Positions 6,277 to 13,631 of a DNA stretch of 21,222 nucleotides are shown in pieces. This DNA comes from a virus. Position numbers and translations under genes: made by a program. The stretch's first letter is position 1. Each line of letters starts with the position of its first letter. The notes beneath the pieces were generated by a model that saw nothing but the letters and a program-made list of their open reading frames with translations, did no database searches and had not been told where the DNA came from. The DNA is taken from the IMG/VR virus record IMGVR_UViG_3300026367_000004, positions 1 through 21,222 of that record; one strand, written 5' to 3'.

Positions 6277-9200
6277 TCAACGCACTCCTTTTATTTTCCC
6301 ACCATTGCGACCTGCTTCTGCCGATACACCGCTGTAAACCAGCTTTTGTCCTATTTTTGATTGCAAGATATTGATGATTTGCGCAGCTACCTGCTCGCCC
6401 ATTTCCGCGCCAATAGCTTGCGGATTAGAGGACGTCACTTGCACGACGATATCGCCAAAAGTTATTTGGTTAACGGTCGAGCCTTGGACGATTTCTCTGG
6501 CCGCACCTTTTGACATGGTCAAGTTGTTACGATGGCGCGGGTCGGTTTGCGTGAGCACTTCCTCGCCTTTTATCAGTACAGCTGGCACTTCGTTTGCTGC
6601 CAAACGGGCTGAGTAGTTGTCCGAGTCTTGTCCAGCAATACCACCTGTGTGATAAGTCTGGTTATTTACTCGGCCTATCTGCTCAGCACCGTAAGCAACC
6701 ACGGCAGCTGCTGCTGCAACACCTAGAAACGGACCAACATAAGGTATGCCTGCCATAGCATTGTATGCGGACATTGCACCTTGATAGGTGTTAATACCAA
6801 TATTGTAAATAGCCGCCGCTTTGCCGATCGCTGCCAGTTCTTTATTCTTGCTGTCTGCCATCCCAACAAATAGATCGTTAAACTCCCTTTGTTTGTTTAG
6901 GCTGATTTCAAGATCTTGCTGTTCGGCAGTCTTACGGTTTTTAGCGCCACGTTCATCAGCTACCTTTTTCGCATCGTCGTATTGCTTTTGCGTGATGTCC
7001 TTATCTTTCAGATGCTTATCGAGAAGCTTTATTTCTTCTGCGTAGCGATCCTTTTCTTTTTGAAGTTCTGACTTTCCGTAGTCGCTGTATTCTTTCAATA
7101 TTCCGTCTTGGAACTCTTGGAACATTTTGAGCTGGTAGTCGTAGGACTCCTGCTGATATGCAATAACTCTGGCATCTTGGTCGCTCGTAATGCCGTTTTC
7201 TTGCATGTACGCTAATACGCGCTGCTGATGCTCTAACGTCATCTGTTCGCGCTTGGTGTAGTTGTCAGCGAAAGCTGCTAAACGCTTCTGACGCTGGGAG
7301 ACCTCTAATTGCTCCTCTTGAAGCTCAAAGCGTTGTTTGGCGCTGTGTCTCAAGCTGTCTGCTTGCGACACCGTAAGCAGCTTTTTATCTTCCGCCTGCT
7401 GTATATCTGACAGCTCCTTATCAAACGCCACCTGACGAATCTGTTCAGCAGTTTGCGAGGCATCCTGCAGCGCCTTGATATTGGTTTTAAGTTCTTGACT
7501 GGCAATGGCTTGGCGAATAGAAGCTTGTTTGGCTTTTTCGAGAGTTTGACGTCTACCCAAAGCCACAGATAATGCTGCTTCCCTTTCCTGCAGTTCGGTT
7601 TGCTTGCCAAGTGGCTTTTGCTGACGGTTTTCTAATTCATTTAAACCGTCGGTAATCGCAAGAAAGCCCGTTTGCACCTTTTTAGCATCAATCGATTCTA
7701 TTTGCTGATTAGTTAACGCAAGCTCGCTACGCACAGATTTCAGCATGACGTTAAGATCGTCAGCACTGGCGTTTTTAAGGCTGTCGTTAAAGTCTTCCGT
7801 GCTGGCAGTAACCACGTTAAACCCTGATGCAATATCAGAATTCAACAAGCTAATCGCCGTCATCCCAGTGAACAGCAAACCTAATGGACCACCAACCAAA
7901 CCCAATGCCGCACTAAGTCCACGAGCGGCAATAGATCCTGCGCGCATAGAAGCATTGTGAATATTTTGCGCCGTGGTTAATTTCTTGGAGCTTCGTTCAA
8001 GGTCGCCTTTTGCACGGTCTAACCTTTTGGTGTTATCCGTTGCAACCTGAATGGCGGCTGTGTTTTTAGCGATTTGTGCTTGGTGGGCTTGCTCGGCTTT
8101 TTCGGCACGTTTGGTGGCGACAGACAGCCGGTCTTTTGATGATGATAATTCCGTTTCAGCAATTTTCAATTTTTCCGCGCGTAACTTTGCATAGCCCAAC
8201 TGTTCCGCATGGGCCTTGGCGGCTTTCGCGGCTTCAACATCTGCCAACGCTTTGGCTTTCGTTGTTTTTGTTAGTGCTAGATTTTCAGCGGATAGACGCT
8301 CACTTGCGGTGGCATCTTGGCGTTTTGCAACGATAGATTCTTGATACGCTTTTTTCTCGATGCTTAGTTTGACTTCCGCTTTCGCCAACACCGCTTTGGC
8401 TTCTTCTACGTTTGCTACTGCGCTTTGGCGTGTTGCCATAGTGTCAGCGTATTTTGCTTGCGCTGACGTCAAAAAAGCCGAGGTCATGCGACCCGCATAA
8501 ACCGATGCAACCAAGGTGCCTGCGGTCGCCATGACGTCGAGCGTATCGGACACCGCATCACCATCGCTGGCGAATGCGTTAAAGGCTTGGCTAATGGATT
8601 TTACTGTTGGCTCAAATTCTGCGGCCAACTGTTGAGAAAGCGATTTTGTCGCATTCTGCATGATGTTTATTTCGTTGGCGATGCTGGCCAACTTGATAGC
8701 GTCGGCTTCTTTAAGCACTTTGTTGGTTGCGTAGGCTTCGTCTTGCAGCTCTCGCAAACCTTGCGCGCCATTTCGCAGCGCTGGAAGTAAGGCAACGAGG
8801 TTATCGCTGCCGAGCTGGTCCAAGTAAACGCGGGCGCTAGCATCACTGACGTTTTCCAGTTCTTTTGCCACTTTGTACAAAAGCTGATCTGGCGCTAGGT
8901 CGATAAAGTCCTGAACATTGAGGTTCAAGCCCTCAAAGAAATCTGCGCCTTCGCCTGTACCTATGTTGGCAAATTCTTGAATACGCACAGACATATCTTG
9001 CAGCACAGCATTCATCGACTCGCCATCGACACCAAACTTACTGGCGGCGTACTGAAGCGAAGTAATTTGTTCTGTGGTTGTATTCAATCGATCGGCAGCA
9101 AGCAAAGACTGCTCGCCCATTTCCGCCATTTCCTTGGTAAACGCAACCACGCCAACACCACCAAGACCCGCCGCAATGGCAGACGTAGCAGAAATAGCGG

Positions 9201-9297
9201 TTTTTCTCATATCAAGAAAACCCGCTTTTGCCGAATCGAACGCAACGCGCGTACGATCCGTTGCGGTCACTATAAATTCATGGCGAGTGCTACTCAT
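6277..9297 (-). CDS. tail tape measure protein
   Basis: At 1006 residues it is the longest gene here and directly follows the G/GT chaperone region, as expected for the tape measure that sets tail length. The N-terminus (STRHEFIVTATDRTRVAFDSA) is followed by a glycine/alanine-rich hydrophobic segment. Long Ala/Lys/Glu/Gln-rich coiled coils cover about residues 280-450 and 570-820. Hydrophobic stretches lie near 455-490 and 850-878. Near residues 883-925 is the HTGGIAG...NEVPAVLIKGEEVLTQTDPRH motif common at tape measure C-termini. With the usual rule of about 1.5 angstrom per residue the tail would be near 150 nm, in the range of siphoviruses. ATG 9297 overlaps the end of the T frame by eight bases. 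Confidence 0.95.
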   Translation of the reverse strand: MSSTRHEFIVTATDRTRVAFDSAKAGFLDMRKTAISATSAIAAGLGGVGVVAFTKEMAEMGEQSLLAADRLNTTTEQITSLQYAASKFGVDGESMNAVLQDMSVRIQEFANIGTGEGADFFEGLNLNVQDFIDLAPDQLLYKVAKELENVSDASARVYLDQLGSDNLVALLPALRNGAQGLRELQDEAYATNKVLKEADAIKLASIANEINIMQNATKSLSQQLAAEFEPTVKSISQAFNAFASDGDAVSDTLDVMATAGTLVASVYAGRMTSAFLTSAQAKYADTMATRQSAVANVEEAKAVLAKAEVKLSIEKKAYQESIVAKRQDATASERLSAENLALTKTTKAKALADVEAAKAAKAHAEQLGYAKLRAEKLKIAETELSSSKDRLSVATKRAEKAEQAHQAQIAKNTAAIQVATDNTKRLDRAKGDLERSSKKLTTAQNIHNASMRAGSIAARGLSAALGLVGGPLGLLFTGMTAISLLNSDIASGFNVVTASTEDFNDSLKNASADDLNVMLKSVRSELALTNQQIESIDAKKVQTGFLAITDGLNELENRQQKPLGKQTELQEREAALSVALGRRQTLEKAKQASIRQAIASQELKTNIKALQDASQTAEQIRQVAFDKELSDIQQAEDKKLLTVSQADSLRHSAKQRFELQEEQLEVSQRQKRLAAFADNYTKREQMTLEHQQRVLAYMQENGITSDQDARVIAYQQESYDYQLKMFQEFQDGILKEYSDYGKSELQKEKDRYAEEIKLLDKHLKDKDITQKQYDDAKKVADERGAKNRKTAEQQDLEISLNKQREFNDLFVGMADSKNKELAAIGKAAAIYNIGINTYQGAMSAYNAMAGIPYVGPFLGVAAAAAVVAYGAEQIGRVNNQTYHTGGIAGQDSDNYSARLAANEVPAVLIKGEEVLTQTDPRHRNNLTMSKGAAREIVQGSTVNQITFGDIVVQVTSSNPQAIGAEMGEQVAAQIINILQSKIGQKLVYSGVSAEAGRNGGKIKGVR

Positions 9298-9577
9298 TAT
9301 TTTGCTCTGCCTTTTCTATGATGTTCATGGCGCGAATGAATGACTCCGGCTGGTCAAGCAGACCCCCAGATAATGGAAAACGGTTTTTTTGGAAATGACT
9401 GTAGAGGCTGATTAATTCATTGCTTTGGTGACTGATCATGGGTTTTAAACAGGTGTCGGATTCAATCACATTGTCTATTACCCATTGTTTTATTGGCGCT
9501 GGGTTGTTTTTGTCGCAGTGGCGCCCCCATGTGCAGTGATTGCAGTCAAATTGATCTGCATTGCTGTACACGGCCAC
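9290..9577 (-). CDS. gpT-like extension, made as G-T fusion by -1 frameshifting
   Basis: The frame gives 95 residues from GTG 9577, but no Shine-Dalgarno sequence precedes this codon. The frame is open back to a slippery heptamer at the end of the G-like gene. A -1 slip there gives G residues 1-116, then LIIA, then this frame, a protein of about 215 residues. In lambda-like phages the minor GT product, made the same way, is a tail assembly chaperone that binds the tape measure and recruits tube subunits. The N-terminal part has a cysteine/histidine cluster (C-N-H-C-T-W-G-R-H-C) that could bind metal. It overlaps the tape measure start by eight bases. Confidence 0.75.
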   Translation of the reverse strand: MAVYSNADQFDCNHCTWGRHCDKNNPAPIKQWVIDNVIESDTCLKPMISHQSNELISLYSHFQKNRFPLSGGLLDQPESFIRAMNIIEKAEQNNE

Positions 9578-9595
9578 TGCGATGATTAGTTTTTT
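9514..9595 (-). promoter_or_regulatory. programmed -1 ribosomal frameshift site with predicted stimulatory stem
   Basis: In the G frame the end reads CGA AAA AAC TAA. The heptamer A AAA AAC (9595-9589) fits X XXY YYZ in phase. Seven bases downstream begins a 9-bp stem, CGCAGTGGC (9581-9573) pairing with GCCACTGCG (9522-9514). The 50-base loop contains a smaller hairpin, TGCAG...CTGCA. The spacing is what a frameshift-stimulating structure needs. A -1 slip leads into the T frame. Confidence 0.8.
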
Positions 9596-9936
9596 CGATC
9601 TGTTTCGCTAATAAAGGCGCGATTGATGATCTCGTTAAATACTTCGTTAAGGTATTTTTGAGGCACCATATCGAGCATAAAGTGGTTGTATATGAGCGGT
9701 TCGCCTTTTTCATCTACCACACCTTTCCACCCCTGAATACCAAGGCGCAACGCATCACGGATAGATTGCCCGTTATAGACAAAGTAGCCTTCTGCACTCA
9801 CGCTGGCACCCGATTGTACTTGCATAAATTCAAGGCCAGAAAGCGGCTTTAACAGCCACTCTACTTGGCCTGACTCATCACGACCCGATTTAAACCAAGT
9901 GGGAGCGACTTTGCTTTCTTGATTGATGGTTATCAC
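9586..9936 (-). CDS. tail assembly chaperone (gpG-like)
   Basis: A 116-residue protein located between tail tube and tape measure genes, the conserved position of the G chaperone of siphoviruses. It is mostly mixed helix with ...SGLEFMQVQSG... and a C-terminal acidic/basic end (ETDRKN). It starts with GTG 9936, which has a strong AAGGAG seven bases upstream. Its last codons form the slippery sequence for the G-T fusion. It presumably keeps the tape measure soluble during tail assembly and is absent from the finished virion, as known for lambda gpG. Confidence 0.8.
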   Translation of the reverse strand: MITINQESKVAPTWFKSGRDESGQVEWLLKPLSGLEFMQVQSGASVSAEGYFVYNGQSIRDALRLGIQGWKGVVDEKGEPLIYNHFMLDMVPQKYLNEVFNEIINRAFISETDRKN

Positions 9937-9947
9937 AATGTAACTCC

Positions 9948-10880
9948 TTACGTGAATAACAAGCTGAATTCGTCATCGCCAGCGGTTGGCAATGCGGCCA
10001 AACTGATATCGCGCGTGACTTGACCATTACGATCGGCGGCTTTTGGTGCGGCAACGTTGTACACTTTTGGCATGGAAATGGTGTAAATATTGCCAGCTTG
10101 AGTACCGATTCCACCCGTTGTTAATACTGATTCGGCGCCATTTTTCCAATCGATTAAGTAGTCCTTTTGATCGGCTGTTTTGGCGAGAGGATCGATAGAA
10201 CCTGTGACATTACGATCGCTAATATAAATAGCACCGTAACCGTCTGTGCTAGACATGGAGTCTGGCGTGGCAACGGCAATGCCCATATCAACCGTTAATT
10301 TCGACACATCTAACGCACCGCCTAAACTGAAAGCAACACCAATCAAAGGCACCGGCACAATGGACGAATAGGCCGCTGTTGGCACTAAAGTGGCAGAGAT
10401 ATTGCCAGACTGATGACCTGTAAAAGTGAATGACGCTTTGCCGATTGATCCAGTTGAAAGATCAAAGGTCACTTTGCCCATGCAGCCGGTTAACTTGATA
10501 ACGTCGCCATCTTCCCACACGTAAATAGTGCAAGCTTGCTGCCCTGTGGTGGCTGGCAAGTATTCGACCGATGTATCTGCTGTAATGGTTTCTTGGAAAC
10601 CGCAGGCTTTCAGCGCGTCGCCCATTTCTGGTGCCGCACCAACAACGCCCGACCCTTTAATCTCCATGGTGAAAGACACTTCAATCAAGTGGCCAGCATA
10701 GATTTTTTTCAGTTCACCAAACGTGGCGCGCACTGGGTTACGATCGGCCATTCGCTCATTGGCTGGTGACCACTTTAGATCTTCCACCAATTTGGCGTTT
10801 TCTGCGGCTGTTGGCTCGGCATCGGTGCCTTGGGTGGCTTCAATTTTTAGAGCGATAACACTACGCTTTGTCAGTTTCAT
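9948..10880 (-). CDS. major tail (tube) protein
   Basis: A 310-residue tail tube protein of the lambda gpV position. It begins MKLTKRSVIALKIEATQGTDAEPTAAENA, typical of tube proteins, and is dominated by beta strands with Gly/Thr/Ser-rich turns: ADRNPVRATFG, GHLIEVSFTMEIKGSG, and a C-terminal repeat of the strand pattern. Two such beta domains may be fused, since the protein is longer than many tube proteins. ATG 10880 lies inside the 3' end of a 38-codon frame, with only a weak ribosome-binding site, so translation may be coupled. Confidence 0.85.
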   Translation of the reverse strand: MKLTKRSVIALKIEATQGTDAEPTAAENAKLVEDLKWSPANERMADRNPVRATFGELKKIYAGHLIEVSFTMEIKGSGVVGAAPEMGDALKACGFQETITADTSVEYLPATTGQQACTIYVWEDGDVIKLTGCMGKVTFDLSTGSIGKASFTFTGHQSGNISATLVPTAAYSSIVPVPLIGVAFSLGGALDVSKLTVDMGIAVATPDSMSSTDGYGAIYISDRNVTGSIDPLAKTADQKDYLIDWKNGAESVLTTGGIGTQAGNIYTISMPKVYNVAAPKAADRNGQVTRDISLAALPTAGDDEFSLLFT

Positions 10881-10977
10881 TGGTCGTCTCGCTGGCTGGT
10901 TTTTGTTTAATTACGGTGCCGCCTTGGCGCGGTTTGTGCGTCATTTTTGGCGGCGCGGTTGGCTTTTTCTTGGTCAT
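10861..10977 (-). CDS. small basic 38-residue protein between tail terminator and tube genes
   Basis: ATG 10977 overlaps the stop of the tail terminator gene as ATGA and is preceded by AAAGGA nine bases upstream. The product begins MTKKKPTAPPKMTHKPRQGG and ends SETTNETDKA. It is rich in Lys, Pro and Thr and is probably disordered. Its last 20 bases overlap the start of the tail tube gene in another frame. It may be a real small protein, or a leader whose translation opens the weak tube start; I do not recognise a family. Confidence 0.5.
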   Translation of the reverse strand: MTKKKPTAPPKMTHKPRQGGTVIKQKPASETTNETDKA

Positions 10978-11384
10978 AAGCTTGGGTCCTTTGTGTTGTA
11001 GCGATAGCGCACTTGGTACACAAGCTCACGACTAAGCGCTGGCTTTTCCGAGTTAATATCTGGCTCTCCCACGCGGGACGAGCTAATTTCTGTCATGCCC
11101 GACACCGTGCCTTGCAAGGTCATAAGGGCTTTATGAATATCGCTGCGATGTTGGTTGGCCAAAAATTCCAACTGTGTCGACTGAGTAAGCACCACTTGCG
11201 TGATAACCAAATCGAACTCGGCATCAGTAAAGGCACCTTCCAGCAAAGTGGTTTCTTGGCCTTGGCGAACTAGTACGCGCGTTTGATCGGATTTGTATAC
11301 AGGGGTTCGTTCGACCACGGTGGGCTGCATGGCGCTGGTTAGCGCATTGGTTATGGCCATCATGATCGATTCAATCTTGTGCAT
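10974..11384 (-). CDS. tail terminator protein (gpU-like)
   Basis: A 136-residue protein in the position of lambda gpU, which caps the growing tail tube and joins it to the head. The size is close to gpU (about 131 residues), and the alternating helix/strand pattern ends in SRELVYQVRYRYN, similar to the last strand of that family. The start shares one base with the previous stop (TAATG), and the stop overlaps a small downstream frame. The sequence resemblance is modest; order and length carry most of the weight. Confidence 0.7.
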   Translation of the reverse strand: MHKIESIMMAITNALTSAMQPTVVERTPVYKSDQTRVLVRQGQETTLLEGAFTDAEFDLVITQVVLTQSTQLEFLANQHRSDIHKALMTLQGTVSGMTEISSSRVGEPDINSEKPALSRELVYQVRYRYNTKDPSL

Positions 11385-11665
11385 TACATCACCTTCTCTA
11401 CTTGGTACTTAGTTACGCCAGCCACGCCGCCAACAGGCTGGCGTAAATAATACGCTGTGCCTGCTATGGTGATCTTGGAGCCGAGCGGTTCGGCAGATAT
11501 GTCCACATCTGCGACGGTTAACACGTAACCTTCCCCGACGAAATCTTCTCCCTCGAGGAAGTCGTTTTTGAATCGCACTAAAATGGCCGTCTCTGGCGCT
11601 GACTCGTGAAAAGCCTCTTCGCCAAAGTTTTGGGACATCAACCGAAACATATCGAGCTTGTTCAT
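11384..11665 (-). CDS. head-tail joining protein (gpFII-like)
   Basis: A 93-residue protein resembling lambda gpFII, the adaptor that forms the tail-binding surface on the head. It has a helical N-terminus (NKLDMFRLMSQNFGEEAF) and then a small beta barrel with FKNDFLEGEDFVGEGYVLTVADVDI and GSKITIAGTAYYLRQP, matching the family pattern of a G-x-x-I-x-I-x-G-x-x-Y strand turn. It lies four bases after the FI-like gene and abuts the tail terminator gene. There is no Z-like gene between these two, unlike lambda. Confidence 0.72.
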   Translation of the reverse strand: MNKLDMFRLMSQNFGEEAFHESAPETAILVRFKNDFLEGEDFVGEGYVLTVADVDISAEPLGSKITIAGTAYYLRQPVGGVAGVTKYQVEKVM

Positions 11666-11669
11666 GGCG

Positions 11670-12014
11670 TTACGCCTTTTTAGCTGCGCCTAGCGAGACA
11701 AAACGATCGAATGCGGCTTTGTCTTTCGCAGTGAAAGGAGTGCCAGGCTTATGGTTGCCCACGGTATTAATCGCGATCATGTCGAGAGAGCTTGATTGTG
11801 GCGTTACTTTAGCTGCGGCCGCTTCCGCCGCTTTGGCTTCTTCAGCTGCTTTGGCTTCTTCAGCTGCTTTGGCTTCTTCAGCCGCTTTGGCTTCTTCAGC
11901 TGCTTTGGCTTCTTCAGCTGCTTTGGCTTCTTCAGCTGCTTTAGCTTCTTCAGCCGCTTTGGCTTCTTCCGCTGCTTTGGCTTTTGCTGTTTGATCTTTT
12001 TGCGCTTGAGTCAT
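11670..12014 (-). CDS. gpFI-like DNA packaging protein with a repeat helix
   Basis: A 114-residue protein located between capsid and FII-like genes, the place of lambda gpFI, which helps packaging. Residues 12-65 consist of eight exact AKAAEE hexapeptides plus one AKAAEA, which should form a single long charged helix. Residues 77-114 (MIAINTVGNHKPGTPFTAKD, then AAFDRFVSLGAA) resemble the C-terminal domain of gpFI with its PGT-x-F motif. GGAG lies seven bases before ATG 12014, just after a hairpin terminator. The repeat may be length-variable between related phages. Confidence 0.72.
   Translation of the reverse strand: MTQAQKDQTAKAKAAEEAKAAEEAKAAEEAKAAEEAKAAEEAKAAEEAKAAEEAKAAEEAKAAEAAAAKVTPQSSSLDMIAINTVGNHKPGTPFTAKDKAAFDRFVSLGAAKKA
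11820..11981 (-). repeat. 18-bp tandem repeats, eight full copies plus one degenerate
   Basis: Eight 18-base units encode AKAAEE (11838-11981), and a ninth, diverged unit (AKAAEA) lies at 11820-11837. Units are nearly identical in DNA, differing at a few third positions, which points to recent expansion by slippage or recombination. Frame is kept in multiples of six residues. Confidence 0.9.
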
Positions 12015-12028
12015 GGTGTTTCTCCAAT

Positions 12029-12054
12029 AAAAAAGCGACCCGCAGGCCGCTTTT
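12029..12054 (-). terminator. hairpin plus T-run between capsid and FI-like genes
   Basis: On the minus strand AAAAGCGGCC (12054-12045), loop TGCG, GGTCGCTTTT (12040-12031) pairs over ten positions with one G-U pair, and T residues continue to 12029. The GGAG ribosome-binding site of the FI-like gene follows within five bases. It could reduce expression after the capsid gene, since capsid protein is needed in the largest amount. Confidence 0.7.
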
Positions 12055-12085
12055 AGTTAGGTGGTTTTACTTGATAACCGCTGAA

Positions 12086-13123
12086 TTAAGCTAATACGGT
12101 CATGGAAGACGTGGCGTTCGGGTTACCCGGTGCAACGAGTGGAGCAGACGCAGATAATGCAACTCGAACAGACGGGTCAAACTCGTCTTTAAATTTGCTA
12201 AACATGCGAATAGCAACCAACGCTTGCACATCTAAAATGGCTCCAAAATGCTGAGCGCCTGCCACCGCATCAGAAATATAAGTCACTTTCTTGGCCTTTT
12301 GCATGGCGGTTTGAACACCTTTTACTGACACCGTACGCGTATCTACCCATACGGCTAGATTGTTACCCAGCATTCCTTTTAACACGATGCCGTCTGGCAT
12401 GGTGACGCCACGCTCTAACGCGCCAGACTGGCCGGAAAAGTCCGTGTCTAGAGAATCTTTCACTTGCGCGTTGTTTTTGAATGGCTGCCAAACGTCTAAT
12501 GGCAAAATCATATCGGTTGGCGCAACACCACCTTCGGCATCTGACATACGTTTACAATGAGTGTCGATCTGGTCAACAATTTTGGCAGCCGGATTACTCC
12601 AGTATTCATTGCCCGCAGAATCATCAAGCACTACAGTCAGAGATGCATCACGACCAAAATCAACCAACGCTTGACGACCATCTTTGTATGTCAGTGTTAA
12701 TTTGCCATCGGTAAAACCATGGGCCGCCATCATTTCACACAAACGCGATAGGCGCTGGTCATGAGTAATAAACTGCTCTGTTGTAGATGCATTTAGTCGA
12801 TCCATAGGCGTCACTTTATCGCGCACTCGCTCCCCAGTACGTCGGCGCAATGCATTAGATGGCGTAACAATGTCTTTCATCTTGGTGTAGCCAGGCGTTA
12901 GGCGCTTAGTAGACGTTGCGCGCTCGTAAATCACTTGGCCTTGTTCCATTGGCATCACCAATGGTGCTACTTCTTTACCTGCGAATTTCATTTCAACAAG
13001 GACATATTCTTCCTCGCTTTCGATGATGGTAGGCGCGAAACGATTTAGGTAAAACGTTGGAATAACGGATTTTTCTTCGATGTACTGGGCTAACTCGTAG
13101 CGGTCATTTACTGGATTAGGCAT
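12086..13123 (-). CDS. major capsid protein (gpE-like)
   Basis: A 345-residue protein of the lambda gpE family (lambda gpE is 341 residues). Family features include YELAQYIEEKSVIPTFYLNR near the N-terminus, APLVMPMEQGQVI, an SNALRRRTGERV segment, DRLNASTTEQFITHDQRLSR (109-128), and a C-terminal VALVAIRMFSKFKDEFDP-like region (DVQALVAIRMFSKFKDEFDP). It forms the HK97-fold shell. ATG 13123 has GGAG seven bases upstream, directly behind a terminator-like hairpin. A second hairpin follows the stop codon. Confidence 0.95.
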   Translation of the reverse strand: MPNPVNDRYELAQYIEEKSVIPTFYLNRFAPTIIESEEEYVLVEMKFAGKEVAPLVMPMEQGQVIYERATSTKRLTPGYTKMKDIVTPSNALRRRTGERVRDKVTPMDRLNASTTEQFITHDQRLSRLCEMMAAHGFTDGKLTLTYKDGRQALVDFGRDASLTVVLDDSAGNEYWSNPAAKIVDQIDTHCKRMSDAEGGVAPTDMILPLDVWQPFKNNAQVKDSLDTDFSGQSGALERGVTMPDGIVLKGMLGNNLAVWVDTRTVSVKGVQTAMQKAKKVTYISDAVAGAQHFGAILDVQALVAIRMFSKFKDEFDPSVRVALSASAPLVAPGNPNATSSMTVLA

Positions 13124-13136
13124 AACTTAACTCCAT

Positions 13137-13160
13137 AAAAAAACGCCCTCTTGGGGCGTT
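13137..13160 (-). terminator. hairpin plus T-run between decoration and capsid genes
   Basis: On the minus strand AACGCCC (13160-13154), loop CAAGA, GGGCGTT (13148-13142) is followed by T residues to 13137. The ribosome-binding site of the capsid gene starts three bases later. The 3' arm can also pair with an upstream copy, minus-strand AAAAACGCCCT (13189-13179), which would exclude the terminator stem. This gives a possible two-state structure. Confidence 0.65.
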
Positions 13161-13198
13161 CTTGATTGATTTTTAAAAGGGCGTTTTTGTGGGGTTGT

Positions 13199-13579
13199 TT
13201 AAACAGGCAAGCGCAAGTAAATGCCTTGATCCGCTAACAGTTCTTTCACTTCAGCTGCGCTGGACCATGAGTCATCCAACACCAACAGGCTTGGGTTGCA
13301 TTCCACTTCGCAGTAAACAGGACATAACGCGTCTGCTGCAGTGGCATCGGTTGCATAAATCGCAACTCGACGGGGAATCTGTGATCCGTCGGTCGCTGTT
13401 TTCACGCAAGGAATGTATTTACCCGTTGCAGTCACACGACCCAGTAGTGCGTATTGAGCAACCGTGCTACCACTGGCAACCGTTACCGTGTCGGTGATTT
13501 GTGGTTTTTCACCCGTAATAAACGGGACATAATTTTCGCTAACGTCTTCACAAGACGCCATTCCGTAGGTATCAGACAT
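13199..13579 (-). CDS. head decoration protein (gpD-like)
   Basis: A 126-residue protein of the lambda gpD family (about 110 residues), which binds as trimers to the capsid surface and stabilises the expanded head. Family features are TDTVTVASGSTVAQYALLGRV, followed by a run resembling KYIPCVKTATDGSQIPRRVA, and a beta-rich C-terminus (YCEVECNPSLLVLDD). The N-terminal extension fits the family's flexible arm. It follows the protease/scaffold gene and precedes the capsid gene, as in lambda. Confidence 0.9.
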   Translation of the reverse strand: MSDTYGMASCEDVSENYVPFITGEKPQITDTVTVASGSTVAQYALLGRVTATGKYIPCVKTATDGSQIPRRVAIYATDATAADALCPVYCEVECNPSLLVLDDSWSSAAEVKELLADQGIYLRLPV

Positions 13580-13615
13580 AATAAAACCTTTATTTAATAA
13601 GCTATGAGTCGGAAA

Positions 13616-13629
13616 GAGCGCTGGCGCTC
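13616..13629 (-). terminator. short hairpin between scaffold and decoration genes
   Basis: GAGCG (13629-13625), loop CCAG, CGCTC (13620-13616) forms a compact stem just after the protease/scaffold stop, followed by TTTCC on the minus strand. The T-run is short, so this is a weak terminator or an mRNA-stabilising hairpin. Confidence 0.35.
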
Positions 13630-13631
13630 AG

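Noticed and set aside
9574-9577. Independent translation of the T frame from GTG 9577
   Set aside because: There is no ribosome-binding site, and the frame connects directly to a slippery heptamer; the fusion is the better explanation.
11820-11981. Repeat array as a possible CRISPR
   Set aside because: Units are contiguous 18-mers without spacers and are in frame within a gene.
11719-11994. Plus-strand frame with ASSAAL repeats
   Set aside because: It is the antisense reading of the 18-bp repeats in the FI-like gene.
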